Shown here in pieces: positions 17,740 through 25,551 of a stretch of 34,447 nt of DNA; within the stretch, counting starts at the first letter, position 1, and each line of letters opens with the position of its first letter. This DNA comes from an uncultured Methylophilaceae bacterium. GTDB lineage: Bacteria > Pseudomonadota > Gammaproteobacteria > Burkholderiales > Methylophilaceae. Where the stretch lies: assembly GCA_903953055.1 (NCBI GenBank), contig CAJBIA010000080.1:1-34447 (forward strand), in the 5' to 3' direction. A program made the position numbers and the translations under genes. The notes below the pieces were generated by a model. The model saw nothing but the letters and a program-made list of their open reading frames with translations, was not told the DNA's origin and did no database searches.

Positions 17740-18237
17740 ATGGCAGACAAAAAGAACTATATTACGCCGCAAGGACATGCCGCATTAGAGGCTGAATTTA
17801 CGCAACTGCTCAAGGTTGAAAGACCAGAAGTTGTCCGCGTGGTTTCATGGGCAGCTGGAAATGGTGATCGCTCAGAAAATGGTGATTATATCTATGGAAA
17901 ACGTAGACTCAGGCAAATTGATTCCCGCTTACGTTTTCTGATGCAACGTATGGATGCCGCGGTGATTGTAGATCCGGCAACACAACAAGGATTAGAAAAA
18001 GTTTTCTTCGGCGCCTGGGTCACGTTGTATGCGCTCGATAAAGAAACTGAGCACACTTATCGAATCGTGGGTCAAGATGAACTAGAACCAACCAAAGGTT
18101 GGATTAGTTGGGTTTCCCCTCTCGCGAAAGCAATGCTCGGCAAGCGATCAGGCGACATCGTTCGCGTTCAAACTCCTTCCGGGGAAGACGAATATGAAAT
18201 TCAAGAAGTGACCTACGTCGAGCCAACTTTAGAATGA
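17740..18237 (+). CDS. greB: Transcription elongation factor GreB
   Basis: A 165-residue protein with the Gre layout: N-terminal coiled coil, then the FKBP-like C-terminal domain. The acidic tip that enters the polymerase channel is GDRSENGDY, with D43 and E46 equivalent to the catalytic acidic pair. The following YIYGKRRLRQIDSRLRFL and the longer basic patch favour GreB over GreA. It stimulates cleavage of backtracked RNA. Its TGA overlaps the earP ATG (ATGA at 18234-18237), so the two genes are co-transcribed and probably translationally coupled. Confidence 0.93.
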   Translation: MADKKNYITPQGHAALEAEFTQLLKVERPEVVRVVSWAAGNGDRSENGDYIYGKRRLRQIDSRLRFLMQRMDAAVIVDPATQQGLEKVFFGAWVTLYALDKETEHTYRIVGQDELEPTKGWISWVSPLAKAMLGKRSGDIVRVQTPSGEDEYEIQEVTYVEPTLE

Positions 18238-19373
18238 TTAAAAATCGCCTCGACATTTTCTGTCGGATTGTTGATAACTATGGGGACATTGGTATTGTTT
18301 GGCGCCTCTCAAAACAACTTTGTCATGAATATCAGTTTACAGTCAGAATATGGGTAGATGACTTAATCGTCGCGGCAAGAATAATTAACAAATTAAATCC
18401 AACCCTTGCTGATCAAATCATAGAAAAAATTGAAATTCGCCAGTGGAGTAATACAGTTAATTTTGCGAATATTGAGGTTGCCGATATCGTCATTGAAGGA
18501 TTTGCATGCGAATTACCAGAACCCTATATTTCAAAAATGGCTTTAAGCCCCCCCTTATGGCTCAACCTAGAGTATTTGTCAGCAGAATCATGGGTGAACG
18601 ACTTCCACAAGCAAGTCTCAATTCACCCCATTCACGGACTTAAGAAAGTCTTTTTTTTTCCAGGTTTTAATGAAAACACTGGGGGACTGATTCGCGAACA
18701 AGACTTAAGTGCTCGACGAGATTACTTTAAGAAAAATGACGCGTTACAAGAGGAATTTTGGCGAAAATTTAACGTGACGGTGCTGGACAAGGCCATTAAA
18801 GTTTCTTTGTTTAGCTATCCTCATGCCCCAATTAATAGCTTATTAGCCTCTATGGCGCAAAGTTCTCACGCCGTGCATTGTTTTGTTCCGGCCACCAGCA
18901 TACTTCCGAGTATAGCCAACTTCATTTCTAAACCAACGCTTACTATTGGTGAAACCGTTGTTCAAGATCAATTACAGATCACAGTTTTGCCTTTTCTAAG
19001 CCAAGATGACTACGACCGACTCCTTTGGGCATGCGACTTAAACTTTGTGCGTGGAGAAGATAGTTGGATACGAGCATTGTGGGCAGCTAATCCATTTATT
19101 TGGCAAACCTATCTGCAAGACGAAAAACTACATCTTAAAAAACTGGCCGCATTTTTAGCAGTGTACAACGCTAATTCTCTTAGCAATTCAGCATCGACCT
19201 TGAGTCAGTTCCATGAGGCCTGGATAGATAACGCAATCACATCTGACTTGTGGAATGCGCTCTTAGAAAAGTTGCCAACACTTAAAAAGATGGCCATCAT
19301 AGAAACTCAGAAATTTGAGAAACAAACCGATTTGGCTTCTAAGCTGGTGGTTTGCATCAGAAATCAGGTATAA
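18234..19373 (+). CDS. earP: EF-P arginine rhamnosyltransferase EarP
   Basis: A 379-residue inverting GT-B glycosyltransferase that attaches rhamnose from dTDP-rhamnose to Arg32 of elongation factor P. The start of the fold, IFCRIVDNYGDIGIVWRL, carries D14 and D18. The C-terminal donor-site motif FVRGEDSW (residues 271-278) carries E275. These match the aspartate pair and glutamate described as essential in characterised EarP. The substrate gene efp follows 40 nt downstream and encodes arginine at position 32, which strongly supports the assignment. The start overlaps the greB stop; the stop codon overlaps a TATAAT that may drive efp. Confidence 0.95.
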   Translation: MIKNRLDIFCRIVDNYGDIGIVWRLSKQLCHEYQFTVRIWVDDLIVAARIINKLNPTLADQIIEKIEIRQWSNTVNFANIEVADIVIEGFACELPEPYISKMALSPPLWLNLEYLSAESWVNDFHKQVSIHPIHGLKKVFFFPGFNENTGGLIREQDLSARRDYFKKNDALQEEFWRKFNVTVLDKAIKVSLFSYPHAPINSLLASMAQSSHAVHCFVPATSILPSIANFISKPTLTIGETVVQDQLQITVLPFLSQDDYDRLLWACDLNFVRGEDSWIRALWAANPFIWQTYLQDEKLHLKKLAAFLAVYNANSLSNSASTLSQFHEAWIDNAITSDLWNALLEKLPTLKKMAIIETQKFEKQTDLASKLVVCIRNQV

Positions 19374-19374
19374 T
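19369..19374 (+). promoter_or_regulatory. Candidate -10 box for efp inside the earP stop
   Basis: A consensus TATAAT spans the earP stop codon, 39 nt upstream of the efp start. I see no good -35 hexamer at 16-18 bp, so this is only a candidate for separate, stronger expression of efp. AGGA at 19404-19407, 6 nt before the ATG, is the efp ribosome site. Confidence 0.45.
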
Positions 19375-19413
19375 GCGCGCATTTTTAAACTTTAATTTTT
19401 TGCAGGACATCAC

Positions 19414-19971
19414 ATGAAAACAGCTATGGAACTCCGCGTCGGCAACGTAATCATGATCGGTAACGATCCATTGGTTGTACAAAAGGCCGAATATAACAAA
19501 TCAGGTCGTAACTCAGCCGTGGTTAAGATGAAATTCAAGAACTTATTAACTGACGCGCCTAGCGAAACAGTTTACAAAGCCGATGATAAGTTTGAACTTG
19601 TTGTGCTTGAGAAAAAAGATGTGACCTACTCATACTTTGGTGACCCGATGTATGTCTTCATGGATGAAGAATACAACCAGTTCGAAATTGAAGCTGAAAA
19701 TATGACAGACGCACTCAACTTCTTAGAAGATGGCATGCAATGTGAAGTGGTCTTCTACAACGGTAAAGCGATCTCAGTTGACTTACCTAACTCTGTTGTT
19801 CGTGAAATTACATACACAGAGCCCGCAGTAAAAGGTGATACATCAGGCAAAGTTATGAAACCAGCCCGTATTTCAACTGGCTTTGAATTACCTGTCCCAC
19901 TATTCTGTGCAACTGGCGACAAAATTGAAATTGATACACGTACTTTAGAATACAAAAATCGCGTTAAATAA
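19414..19971 (+). CDS. efp: Elongation factor P (Arg32 type)
   Basis: A 185-residue three-domain EF-P that relieves ribosomes stalled at polyproline. The modification loop is NKSGRNSAV with arginine at position 32 rather than lysine. This marks the EarP-rhamnosylated type instead of the EpmA/EpmB lysylated type. The C-terminus [13 protein letters not shown] matches the family end. It is preceded by earP and followed by a very strong terminator. The nearby Pro-containing Lys/Ala-rich proteins are not obviously EF-P clients, because they show no runs of three prolines. Confidence 0.97.
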   Translation: MKTAMELRVGNVIMIGNDPLVVQKAEYNKSGRNSAVVKMKFKNLLTDAPSETVYKADDKFELVVLEKKDVTYSYFGDPMYVFMDEEYNQFEIEAENMTDALNFLEDGMQCEVVFYNGKAISVDLPNSVVREITYTEPAVKGDTSGKVMKPARISTGFELPVPLFCATGDKIEIDTRTLEYKNRVK

Positions 19972-19982
19972 TTTAAATAACC

Positions 19983-20017
19983 AATAAAAAAGGGAGCTTT
20001 GAGCTCCCTTTTTTATT
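19983..20017. terminator. Strong bidirectional terminator after efp
   Basis: The left arm 19983-19998 and right arm 20002-20017 are perfectly complementary over 16 bp, with core AGGGAGCT / AGCTCCCT, a 3-nt loop, and A and T runs on either side. It can end efp transcription rightward. Its A run would also give a U tract for the leftward gene ending at 20126. Confidence 0.9.
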
Positions 20018-20125
20018 GTGATTCCAGTTGAAGTGGGATCAAGCCCACACTAGCAATCAATGTTCCAAGGAATGTAAATATTCGTTAATTACCACGGAGA
20101 CCTCTCCAGCTTAAACAAAATGGTT

Positions 20126-20554
20126 TTAAGGCTTACTCTTTAATATAGTTCCCCAGCCCTCGATCCAAGCATTGCTGTTGGGATCTACCTTAGGAACTCG
20201 GATTTGCTTATCACTGGGCAACCAAAGTTCATTTGCACTGCGAGATCCCTTAGCATGACATTCAGTTTTCTGTTCGCATACATGACCCTTGCAACCAGAA
20301 TGCCAAGCATCTCCATAAACCTTCTCTATGCTGAAGCCTGAACAAGATTTATTTTCTGAACATTTTTTGATGCACTCACGAATAGAAGATTTAGGCCAAG
20401 TTCCATCTGACAATGCAAATTCGTTGGGAATTAATTTCCCAGGTAACCAAAGGTAACTGTCACTTTCTCCAGTAGCTTGTTCATTTGCCAAACTTGTAAA
20501 AGCATGACCAACTAAGATCAGAAAAATTGCTAGAATTATGGATACTTTACCCAT
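20126..20554 (-). CDS. Small secreted six-cysteine protein, PAN/Apple-like
   Basis: A 142-residue protein with a signal peptide (hydrophobic residues about 4-21, likely cut near SLA-N). The mature part has six cysteines: 61, 65, 71, 88, 93 and 99. The spacing of the first three, followed by SGFS (C-x3-C-x5-C-SGFS), resembles the core of PAN/Apple domains, which bind proteins or carbohydrates; this match is suggestive, not certain. A LWLP motif occurs twice (residues about 35-38 and 110-113), flanking the cysteine core. Periplasmic or secreted location is inferred. It stands alone between the efp terminator and ahpF, in the same direction as ahpCF, with 175 bp between them. Confidence 0.6.
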   Translation of the reverse strand: MGKVSIILAIFLILVGHAFTSLANEQATGESDSYLWLPGKLIPNEFALSDGTWPKSSIRECIKKCSENKSCSGFSIEKVYGDAWHSGCKGHVCEQKTECHAKGSRSANELWLPSDKQIRVPKVDPNSNAWIEGWGTILKSKP

Positions 20555-20707
20555 TTTATTTCACCAGTTTGTCTTTGAAAATTTATTATAAAGGAATATG
20601 TAATCTATTAGCTCTTAAATAACTTGCGGCTTAAGTAAGTCTTGCTGAGCGGCGTTTTCCGAAGTTGCTAGCCTGTCGCTTGAATTTCAAAGGATCGACT
20701 TTAAAAC

Positions 20708-20731
20708 AAGCATCGCCACTCCGAGATGCTT
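20708..20731 (-). terminator. Probable terminator overlapping the ahpF stop
   Basis: Read leftward, AAGCATC (20731-20725) and GATGCTT (20714-20708) form a 7-bp stem, followed by GTTTTAAAG. The stem begins inside the ahpF stop codon. The U tract is moderate. Confidence 0.5.
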
Positions 20732-22283
20732 ATTGGCGAATCAAGTAATCAAATGCCCCTAGCGAAGCCTTAGCACCTTCTCCCATCGCTATAATGATCT
20801 GCTTATAGGGAACTGTGGTCACATCGCCGGCTGCAAAAACACCAGGCATCGAGGTTGCACCATGGGCGTTCACCTCAATCTCACCAAATTTACTTAAAGC
20901 AATCTCACCACCCTTAATAAAATCGGTATTTGGCAATAAGCCAATCTGAACAAATACTGCATCCAAATCTATGTGATGCATGTCGCCCGTCATACGGTCT
21001 TTGTAATCAAGGCCATTCATCTTGCTACCGTCACCGGTAATTTCATTGGTTTGGGCATTCAAGACTACAGTCACGTTTGACAAGGTCTTTAGCTTTGCTT
21101 GCAACACGGCGTCCGCTTTTAATTGGGGATCAAATTGAATCAAGGTTACATGTGCGACAATTCCTGCTAAATCGATCGCTGCTTCAACCCCAGAATTACC
21201 TCCACCAACTACTGCGACGGGCTTACCCTTAAATAAGGGACCATCACAATGTGGGCAATAAGCCACGCCTTTACCGCGATATTGGGCTTCCCCTGGCACA
21301 CCAAGCTCACGCCACCTTGCACCAGTCGCGATAATGACTGCCTTACTTTTTAATATGGCACCACTCTCTAACACAACTTCGAGCATATCGCCCTGCCTGA
21401 TGGACTTTGCGCGTTGCAAATTCATGATATCCACATCGTAGGACTTTACATGCTCCTCTAATGCCATCACAAGCTTAGGTCCTTCTGTTTCTTTGACAGA
21501 AATGAAGTTCTCAATCGCCATGGTATCCATCACTTGACCGCCAAACCGCTCAGCAACGATGCCAGTGCGTATGCCTTTTCGTGCTGAATAAATTGCTGCA
21601 GAAGAACCCGCTGGCCCTCCGCCAATAATGAGTACATCAAAAGCCGCTTTAGCCTCTATTTTTTTGGCTTCCCTTGCCACAGCGCCCTTATCGACTTTCG
21701 CTAATATTTCATCTAGCTCCATACGACCAACGCCAAACTCTTCGCCATTTACGAATACTGTTGGCACAGACATTATTTTGCGATCAGTCACTTCTTCTTG
21801 GAATACCCCACCATCGATCATTACGTTAGTAATATTGGGATTAATGACTGCCATTAAATTCAATGCCTGAACGACATCTGGGCAATTGTGGCAACTTAAC
21901 GAAATATAAATCTCGAAATGAAAACTGCCTTCAATCGCCGCAATTTGAGCAATTTTTTCTGCTTCTAACTTCAATGGATGACCACCCACTTGCAGGAGAG
22001 CCAATACCAATGATGTAAATTCATGGCCCATTGGAATGCCTGCGAAGCGAATTCCAACGGACGCAGCGTCCGCTTCAAAGCGTTTAATCGCAAATGATGG
22101 CGTGCGTTGATTTTGTTCTTCAGTCAAATAAATCTTATCTGACATGGCAGTTAATTCAGTCAGCAAATCCATCATCTCGTTGGATTTAGAGCTGCCATCC
22201 ACAGATGCGACAATCGCAATAGGATACACAAGCTTATCCATATAAGCTGAGAGTTGAGTTTTGATATTGCTGTCTAATGCCAT
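20730..22283 (-). CDS. ahpF: Alkyl hydroperoxide reductase subunit F
   Basis: A flavoprotein (517 residues from this start) that passes electrons from NADH to AhpC. Two N-terminal thioredoxin-like folds come first, the second with SCHNCPDV (C131, C134). The reductase part has the FAD motif [10 protein letters not shown] (about 219-228), the catalytic CPHC (C343, C346) and the nucleotide-binding GGGNSG (360-365). I start it at [10 protein letters not shown] because AhpF proteins begin with this sequence. An in-frame ATG 17 codons upstream (22334) would run through the ahpC-ahpF hairpin and adds residues not typical of the family. It follows ahpC after 85 nt. Confidence 0.95.
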   Translation of the reverse strand: MALDSNIKTQLSAYMDKLVYPIAIVASVDGSSKSNEMMDLLTELTAMSDKIYLTEEQNQRTPSFAIKRFEADAASVGIRFAGIPMGHEFTSLVLALLQVGGHPLKLEAEKIAQIAAIEGSFHFEIYISLSCHNCPDVVQALNLMAVINPNITNVMIDGGVFQEEVTDRKIMSVPTVFVNGEEFGVGRMELDEILAKVDKGAVAREAKKIEAKAAFDVLIIGGGPAGSSAAIYSARKGIRTGIVAERFGGQVMDTMAIENFISVKETEGPKLVMALEEHVKSYDVDIMNLQRAKSIRQGDMLEVVLESGAILKSKAVIIATGARWRELGVPGEAQYRGKGVAYCPHCDGPLFKGKPVAVVGGGNSGVEAAIDLAGIVAHVTLIQFDPQLKADAVLQAKLKTLSNVTVVLNAQTNEITGDGSKMNGLDYKDRMTGDMHHIDLDAVFVQIGLLPNTDFIKGGEIALSKFGEIEVNAHGATSMPGVFAAGDVTTVPYKQIIIAMGEGAKASLGAFDYLIRQ

Positions 22284-22310
22284 AATGTTTTCTTTACCTA
22301 TATAAACTAC

Positions 22311-22340
22311 TTTTAGGTGCGACAAATGCCGCACCTAAAA
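22311..22340 (-). other. Intercistronic hairpin between ahpC and ahpF
   Basis: TTTTAGGTGCG (22311-22321) and CGCACCTAAAA (22330-22340) form a perfect 11-bp stem with an 8-nt loop. Read in the direction of transcription, the right arm is followed by GTAGTTTATA rather than a U run. It is therefore a poor terminator, more likely an mRNA-stabilising or processing hairpin that favours ahpC over ahpF. Confidence 0.7.
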
Positions 22341-22368
22341 TGACAACGTTACTTATTTGAGAGACTAA

Positions 22369-22932
22369 TTAAATCTTACCTACAAGGTCCAATGAAGGTG
22401 TCAATGTTGCATCACCTGGCGTCCATGATGCTGGGCAGGCTTCATTTGGATGTGAAGCCACATATTGAGCAGCCTGTGCTTTACGGAGTAGATCTGCAGC
22501 AGAGCGACCAATCCCTAAATCGTTGATCTCAGCCGCTTTAATAATGCCCTCTGGATTAACAATAAAAGTACCGCGCAATGCCAAGCCCTCTTCTTCGATC
22601 ATCACATCAAAGTTGCGAGTGATGTTGCCTGTTGGGTCGCCAAGCATTGGATATTTGATTTTCTTGATGGTGTCAGAAGCGTCAAACCATGCTTTATGAG
22701 TGAAGTGTGTATCGGTTGAAACTGCATAAATCTCTAGACCAATTTTTTGGAACTCTGGGTATAAATCAGCAAGGTCGCCAAGTTCCGTTGGACAAACAAA
22801 AGTAAAGTCAGCTGGATAAAACACAAATGCTGACCATTTACCTTTTAGGTTAGCTTCTGTAATTTCAACAAACTTACCGTTATGGAAAGCTTGAGCTTTG
22901 AAAGGCTTAATCGTGGTATTCACTAATGACAT
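22369..22932 (-). CDS. ahpC: Alkyl hydroperoxide reductase subunit C (2-Cys peroxiredoxin)
   Basis: A 187-residue typical 2-Cys peroxiredoxin that reduces H2O2 and organic hydroperoxides. The peroxidatic C47 lies in [13 protein letters not shown]; the resolving C166 is in NEACPASW near the C-terminus. It is recycled by AhpF, encoded next. A strong ribosome site, AGGAGCTA (complement of 22937-22944), lies just upstream of the ATG. Expression is presumably peroxide-inducible, but I could not identify a clear OxyR site in the leader. Confidence 0.97.
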   Translation of the reverse strand: MSLVNTTIKPFKAQAFHNGKFVEITEANLKGKWSAFVFYPADFTFVCPTELGDLADLYPEFQKIGLEIYAVSTDTHFTHKAWFDASDTIKKIKYPMLGDPTGNITRNFDVMIEEEGLALRGTFIVNPEGIIKAAEINDLGIGRSAADLLRKAQAAQYVASHPNEACPASWTPGDATLTPSLDLVGKI

Positions 22933-22998
22933 AATATAGCTCCTATCGTTGGTTAAAATTAATCAAAAAACAGTTAAATGCTCAAAATAAAAAATCTA

Positions 22999-23066
22999 AC
23001 TCGAATTCTTTACTCAAAATTATTTTCGAGTGAAGGCATTTTAGAAGCCCCAAGTAAAGAAGTAAA
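22999..23066 (-). promoter_or_regulatory. Candidate ahpC promoter with a leader inverted repeat
   Basis: On the minus strand TTTACT (23066-23061) and TAAAAT (23043-23038) are separated by exactly 17 bp, a good sigma70 pattern. Just downstream, near and after the expected start of transcription, ACTCGAA (22999-23005) and TTCGAGT (23025-23031) form a 7-bp inverted repeat with 19 nt between the arms. It could be a regulator site or a leader stem. The rest of the 241-bp gap (22933-23173) is AT-rich. Confidence 0.5.
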
Positions 23067-23111
23067 ATCAATTGTTTTTATTAGTACGATAAGTTTACTT
23101 AATGAAAGGCC

Positions 23112-23135
23112 ATCTAGTAGGAAGACTTACTAGAT
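23112..23135. repeat. Inverted repeat upstream of the beta-barrel gene
   Basis: ATCTAGTA (23112-23119) and TACTAGAT (23128-23135) are perfect 8-bp complements around GGAAGACT, 38 nt before the start at 23174. The position fits an operator or a 5' leader hairpin. No matching -35/-10 pair is clear. Confidence 0.5.
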
Positions 23136-23173
23136 ATCTCCTTGATTACTGAAATAGCAGATAAAATAAATAC

Positions 23174-23896
23174 ATGAAATTATGCACACGCATCCTAGCA
23201 CTTGTCATGATCAGCAATATTGCTTTTGCTGAAGGGCCAACATCAGATCAATTGATTAACTACAAAATAACTTACTCACATTTCCATACAAAAGAATCTG
23301 ACGCAAATGATATTAATCTGCGATTAAATAAAGACAATCAAACAGTTTGGTTAGCTGCCTATCAAGAAACCCCTTCAAACTTTAACCAAGTAAGAACAGG
23401 TTACGAACGGACGGATCAGTTCACTTACGTCAAAACAACCTCATCATTACAGCTTGCCACACATGGCTTCATAGGAGGGTCACTCACTGCTGAAATTGGA
23501 AATCCCTTTTACGCAATCCTCGGATATGGCCGAACCAACTTAAAACCATACGACAATATTAACTTCGATCCGAACGATTCAATTACGCTAGGCGCCGGTT
23601 GGCACGTCAATCAAAATTTCAATATTTCTGTTTATGGAACAGAAGACAATAGAGTCGTGGATGGCCAAAGAATCACACATTTAATGTTAAGCAATCACCT
23701 AGCCGAAGATCAAAAATTTACATTTGATCTTTTTCAGAAATCCGGATCCCCAGATAATCAAGGGCAATCAATTAATGGCCTAGGCTGCGCATTAAGTTAT
23801 GATAAAAATCGATACTTTTTGAGGCTCGCCTACGACCCAAAAGTTAACTTCACACAAGAAAACATGGCCAGAGTCTCCATAGGAGTGCATTTTTAG
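23174..23896 (+). CDS. Unidentified outer-membrane beta-barrel-like protein
   Basis: A 240-residue protein I do not recognise. A signal peptide is clear (residues about 1-19, ending NIAFA-E). The mature part is rich in alternating polar/hydrophobic stretches that look like amphipathic beta strands, with Asn/Asp/Gly turns. The last strand ends in phenylalanine (RVSIGVHF), the usual recognition signature for BamA-assembled outer-membrane proteins. Size would suit a barrel of about 10-12 strands. A single cysteine (about residue 198) is present after the signal region. It is 46 nt upstream of the DUF1345 gene in the same direction. Function and ligand are unknown; it may equally be a periplasmic beta-rich protein, which I think less likely. 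Confidence 0.65.
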   Translation: MKLCTRILALVMISNIAFAEGPTSDQLINYKITYSHFHTKESDANDINLRLNKDNQTVWLAAYQETPSNFNQVRTGYERTDQFTYVKTTSSLQLATHGFIGGSLTAEIGNPFYAILGYGRTNLKPYDNINFDPNDSITLGAGWHVNQNFNISVYGTEDNRVVDGQRITHLMLSNHLAEDQKFTFDLFQKSGSPDNQGQSINGLGCALSYDKNRYFLRLAYDPKVNFTQENMARVSIGVHF

Positions 23897-23942
23897 AATT
23901 AAATCTTTCCACAACCATCAGTTAAGTTGCTATATTTAAATC

Positions 23943-24593
23943 ATGATAAAATTTTTCACTAGCCATCCTAGATTGTTCTGCGCTTTCCTAGCAGGCTTCA
24001 TAACATTTGTATTTCTGCCTTCAGCTTTAGCACTTCTTACCATCACGCGTTTAATCATTAGCTGGGATGTCACTGCACTCCTATATCTATTGCTGGCTGC
24101 ATTCATGATCATGCACACGACCCATGAAAAGATGCGATTAAGAGCCAAAAAACAAAATGAGGGTAAATATGTTCTTCTCCTCCTGGTCATCATTGCCGCG
24201 ATCGTATCCTTAGGGGCAATCGTTATGGAATTGGGTGTAGTCAAAGAGCTTTCAGGGTTTACTCGAAGCGCACATGTCGCATTGGCAATCATCACGATTC
24301 TCTCGTCATGGGCCTTCACACAAATGATGTTTGCACTTCATTATGCCCACAGCTTCTATACATCAATTGATCAACATCAAGACGGCGGGTTATCATTTCC
24401 CAACCAACCACTTCCTGATTACATTGATTTTTTATATTTTGCATGCGTCATTGGCACTTCAGGTCAAACAGCAGATGTAAGCTTCACGAATCAATCTATG
24501 CGTAAAATTGGACTCATTCACTGCGTACTAGCCTTCTTTTTCAATACCAGCCTTGTTGCACTAATGATTAATATCGCATCTGGTCTCATTTAA
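23943..24593 (+). CDS. DUF1345 family membrane protein
   Basis: A 216-residue polytopic membrane protein. Hydrophobic segments lie at about residues 10-33, 43-57, 77-96, 109-128 and 190-215. The DUF1345 hallmarks are visible: [10 protein letters not shown], then [24 protein letters not shown], then a QTADVSF-type loop and [13 protein letters not shown]. The loop around the IGTSGQ turn resembles the pore loop region of ion channels, but function is not established for this family. No clear ribosome site. A bidirectional terminator follows 36 nt downstream. Confidence 0.85.
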   Translation: MIKFFTSHPRLFCAFLAGFITFVFLPSALALLTITRLIISWDVTALLYLLLAAFMIMHTTHEKMRLRAKKQNEGKYVLLLLVIIAAIVSLGAIVMELGVVKELSGFTRSAHVALAIITILSSWAFTQMMFALHYAHSFYTSIDQHQDGGLSFPNQPLPDYIDFLYFACVIGTSGQTADVSFTNQSMRKIGLIHCVLAFFFNTSLVALMINIASGLI

Positions 24594-24628
24594 CATCACT
24601 TCATCCAGTGCTTGATGCGATGGCATAA

Positions 24629-24655
24629 AAAAGCCCACCTTCAAGGTGGGCTTTT
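24629..24655. terminator. Bidirectional terminator between convergent genes
   Basis: AAAAGCCCACC (24629-24639), loop TTCAA, GGTGGGCTTTT (24645-24655). The 11-bp stem has a U tract rightward (CTTTT) and a longer one leftward (six T). It serves the DUF1345 gene and the convergent EF-hand gene. Confidence 0.9.
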
Positions 24656-24676
24656 AGACAAATAAATTAAAGAAAA

Positions 24677-24979
24677 TTACTGAGCATTTTTCTTTTGTTT
24701 TTTTGAGTGAGACTTATGTTTAGATTGGCCACAAGCATTTAACTCTTCCTTTGTTATTGTTCCATCCTTATCTACATCCATCACTTCAAACTTTTCTTTA
24801 CAAACCAATTTCGCCTCTTCTCGATCAAGCGTTCCATCTTTGTCTTTGTCTGCCTCTTCAAAACTGACTTTGGAGTGTGAAATACAACGATCCCCTTTAT
24901 CCAGTTCAACCTCGTGTGCGAAAGCAGTCATTGAAAGTGCGAGTAAAGTTGATATAGCTAGTGCATGTGACTTTTTCAT
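24677..24979 (-). CDS. Small secreted EF-hand protein
   Basis: A 100-residue protein with a signal peptide (about 1-21, cut near AFA-H) and two canonical calcium-binding loops. Loop 1 is D44-x-D46-x-D48-G-x-L-D52-x-x-E55. Loop 2 is D68-x-D70-x-D72-G-x-I-T76-x-x-E79. Three cysteines (32, 60, 83) and a Lys/Ser/His-rich tail follow. Paired hands like these typically bind Ca2+ in the periplasm or outside; the role here is unknown. GAGGAA before the ATG is a good ribosome site. It lies 38 nt downstream of apt in the same direction, with its own 3' terminator. Confidence 0.85.
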   Translation of the reverse strand: MKKSHALAISTLLALSMTAFAHEVELDKGDRCISHSKVSFEEADKDKDGTLDREEAKLVCKEKFEVMDVDKDGTITKEELNACGQSKHKSHSKKQKKNAQ

Positions 24980-25017
24980 GGTTATTCCTCATTGAGTTTA
25001 AGAAAGTTACAAAAAGT

Positions 25018-25551
25018 TTAGACTGATAAAACTGAAAAATATTTTATATCGTTTGATTGTAATTGATTTGAGCCTTTTAACGCTTTAATTTCTAACAATG
25101 TCATCGCCCCAACCACATTTGCATCTAGTTGCCGGATAAGTTTAGCCGCAGCAACTAAGGTTCCTCCGGTGGCAATAACATCATCAAGCAAAAGCACTTC
25201 TGCGGTCTTTGGAACCACAGTTTCTTGTATCTCTAAGGCATCCTGCCCATACTCTAAATCATAAATCTGCGAGTGCGATGCGAGTGGCAATTTATTGGGC
25301 TTCCTCATCATCACGAATGGTTTATTCATATGAATTGCCAGCGCTGCTCCAAAAATAAACCCTCGAGAATCAATCCCTACAATATGACTAAATGACAAAT
25401 CTCGAGCGATTATCGACATTTTTTCAATTGAAGTTCTAAACGCTAATGGGCTAGCAAGCAAGGGGGAAATATCTTGAAATTGAATTCCAGTTTTTGGAAA
25501 ATCAGGGACGCACCTTACATAACTTGCTAGCTCTATCTCATCAGCTTGCAT
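25018..25551 (-). CDS. apt: Adenine phosphoribosyltransferase
   Basis: A 177-residue type I phosphoribosyltransferase converting adenine and PRPP to AMP. The N-terminal PDFPKTGIQFQDISPLL is the APT signature. The PRPP loop is residues 120-131 (LLLDDVIATGGT), with D123-D124 conserved. Length is normal. Its start lies 11 nt inside the end of the receiver-phosphatase gene, so translation is probably coupled. A salvage enzyme at the end of a signalling operon is unusual; whether it belongs functionally or is only carried along cannot be told from sequence. Confidence 0.93.
   Translation of the reverse strand: MQADEIELASYVRCVPDFPKTGIQFQDISPLLASPLAFRTSIEKMSIIARDLSFSHIVGIDSRGFIFGAALAIHMNKPFVMMRKPNKLPLASHSQIYDLEYGQDALEIQETVVPKTAEVLLLDDVIATGGTLVAAAKLIRQLDANVVGAMTLLEIKALKGSNQLQSNDIKYFSVLSV

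Noticed and set aside
20033-20048. GTGGG / CCCAC hairpin after the efp terminator
   Set aside because: Only 5 bp with no U tract, right after a much stronger terminator; too weak to call.
22284-22334. A longer start for ahpF adding 17 residues
   Set aside because: The extra residues are translated from the intercistronic hairpin region and AhpF proteins begin at the downstream methionine.
23936-24319. A 127-codon open frame antisense to the DUF1345 gene
   Set aside because: The sense frame shows DUF1345 hallmarks and membrane segments; the antisense frame does not resemble any protein I know.
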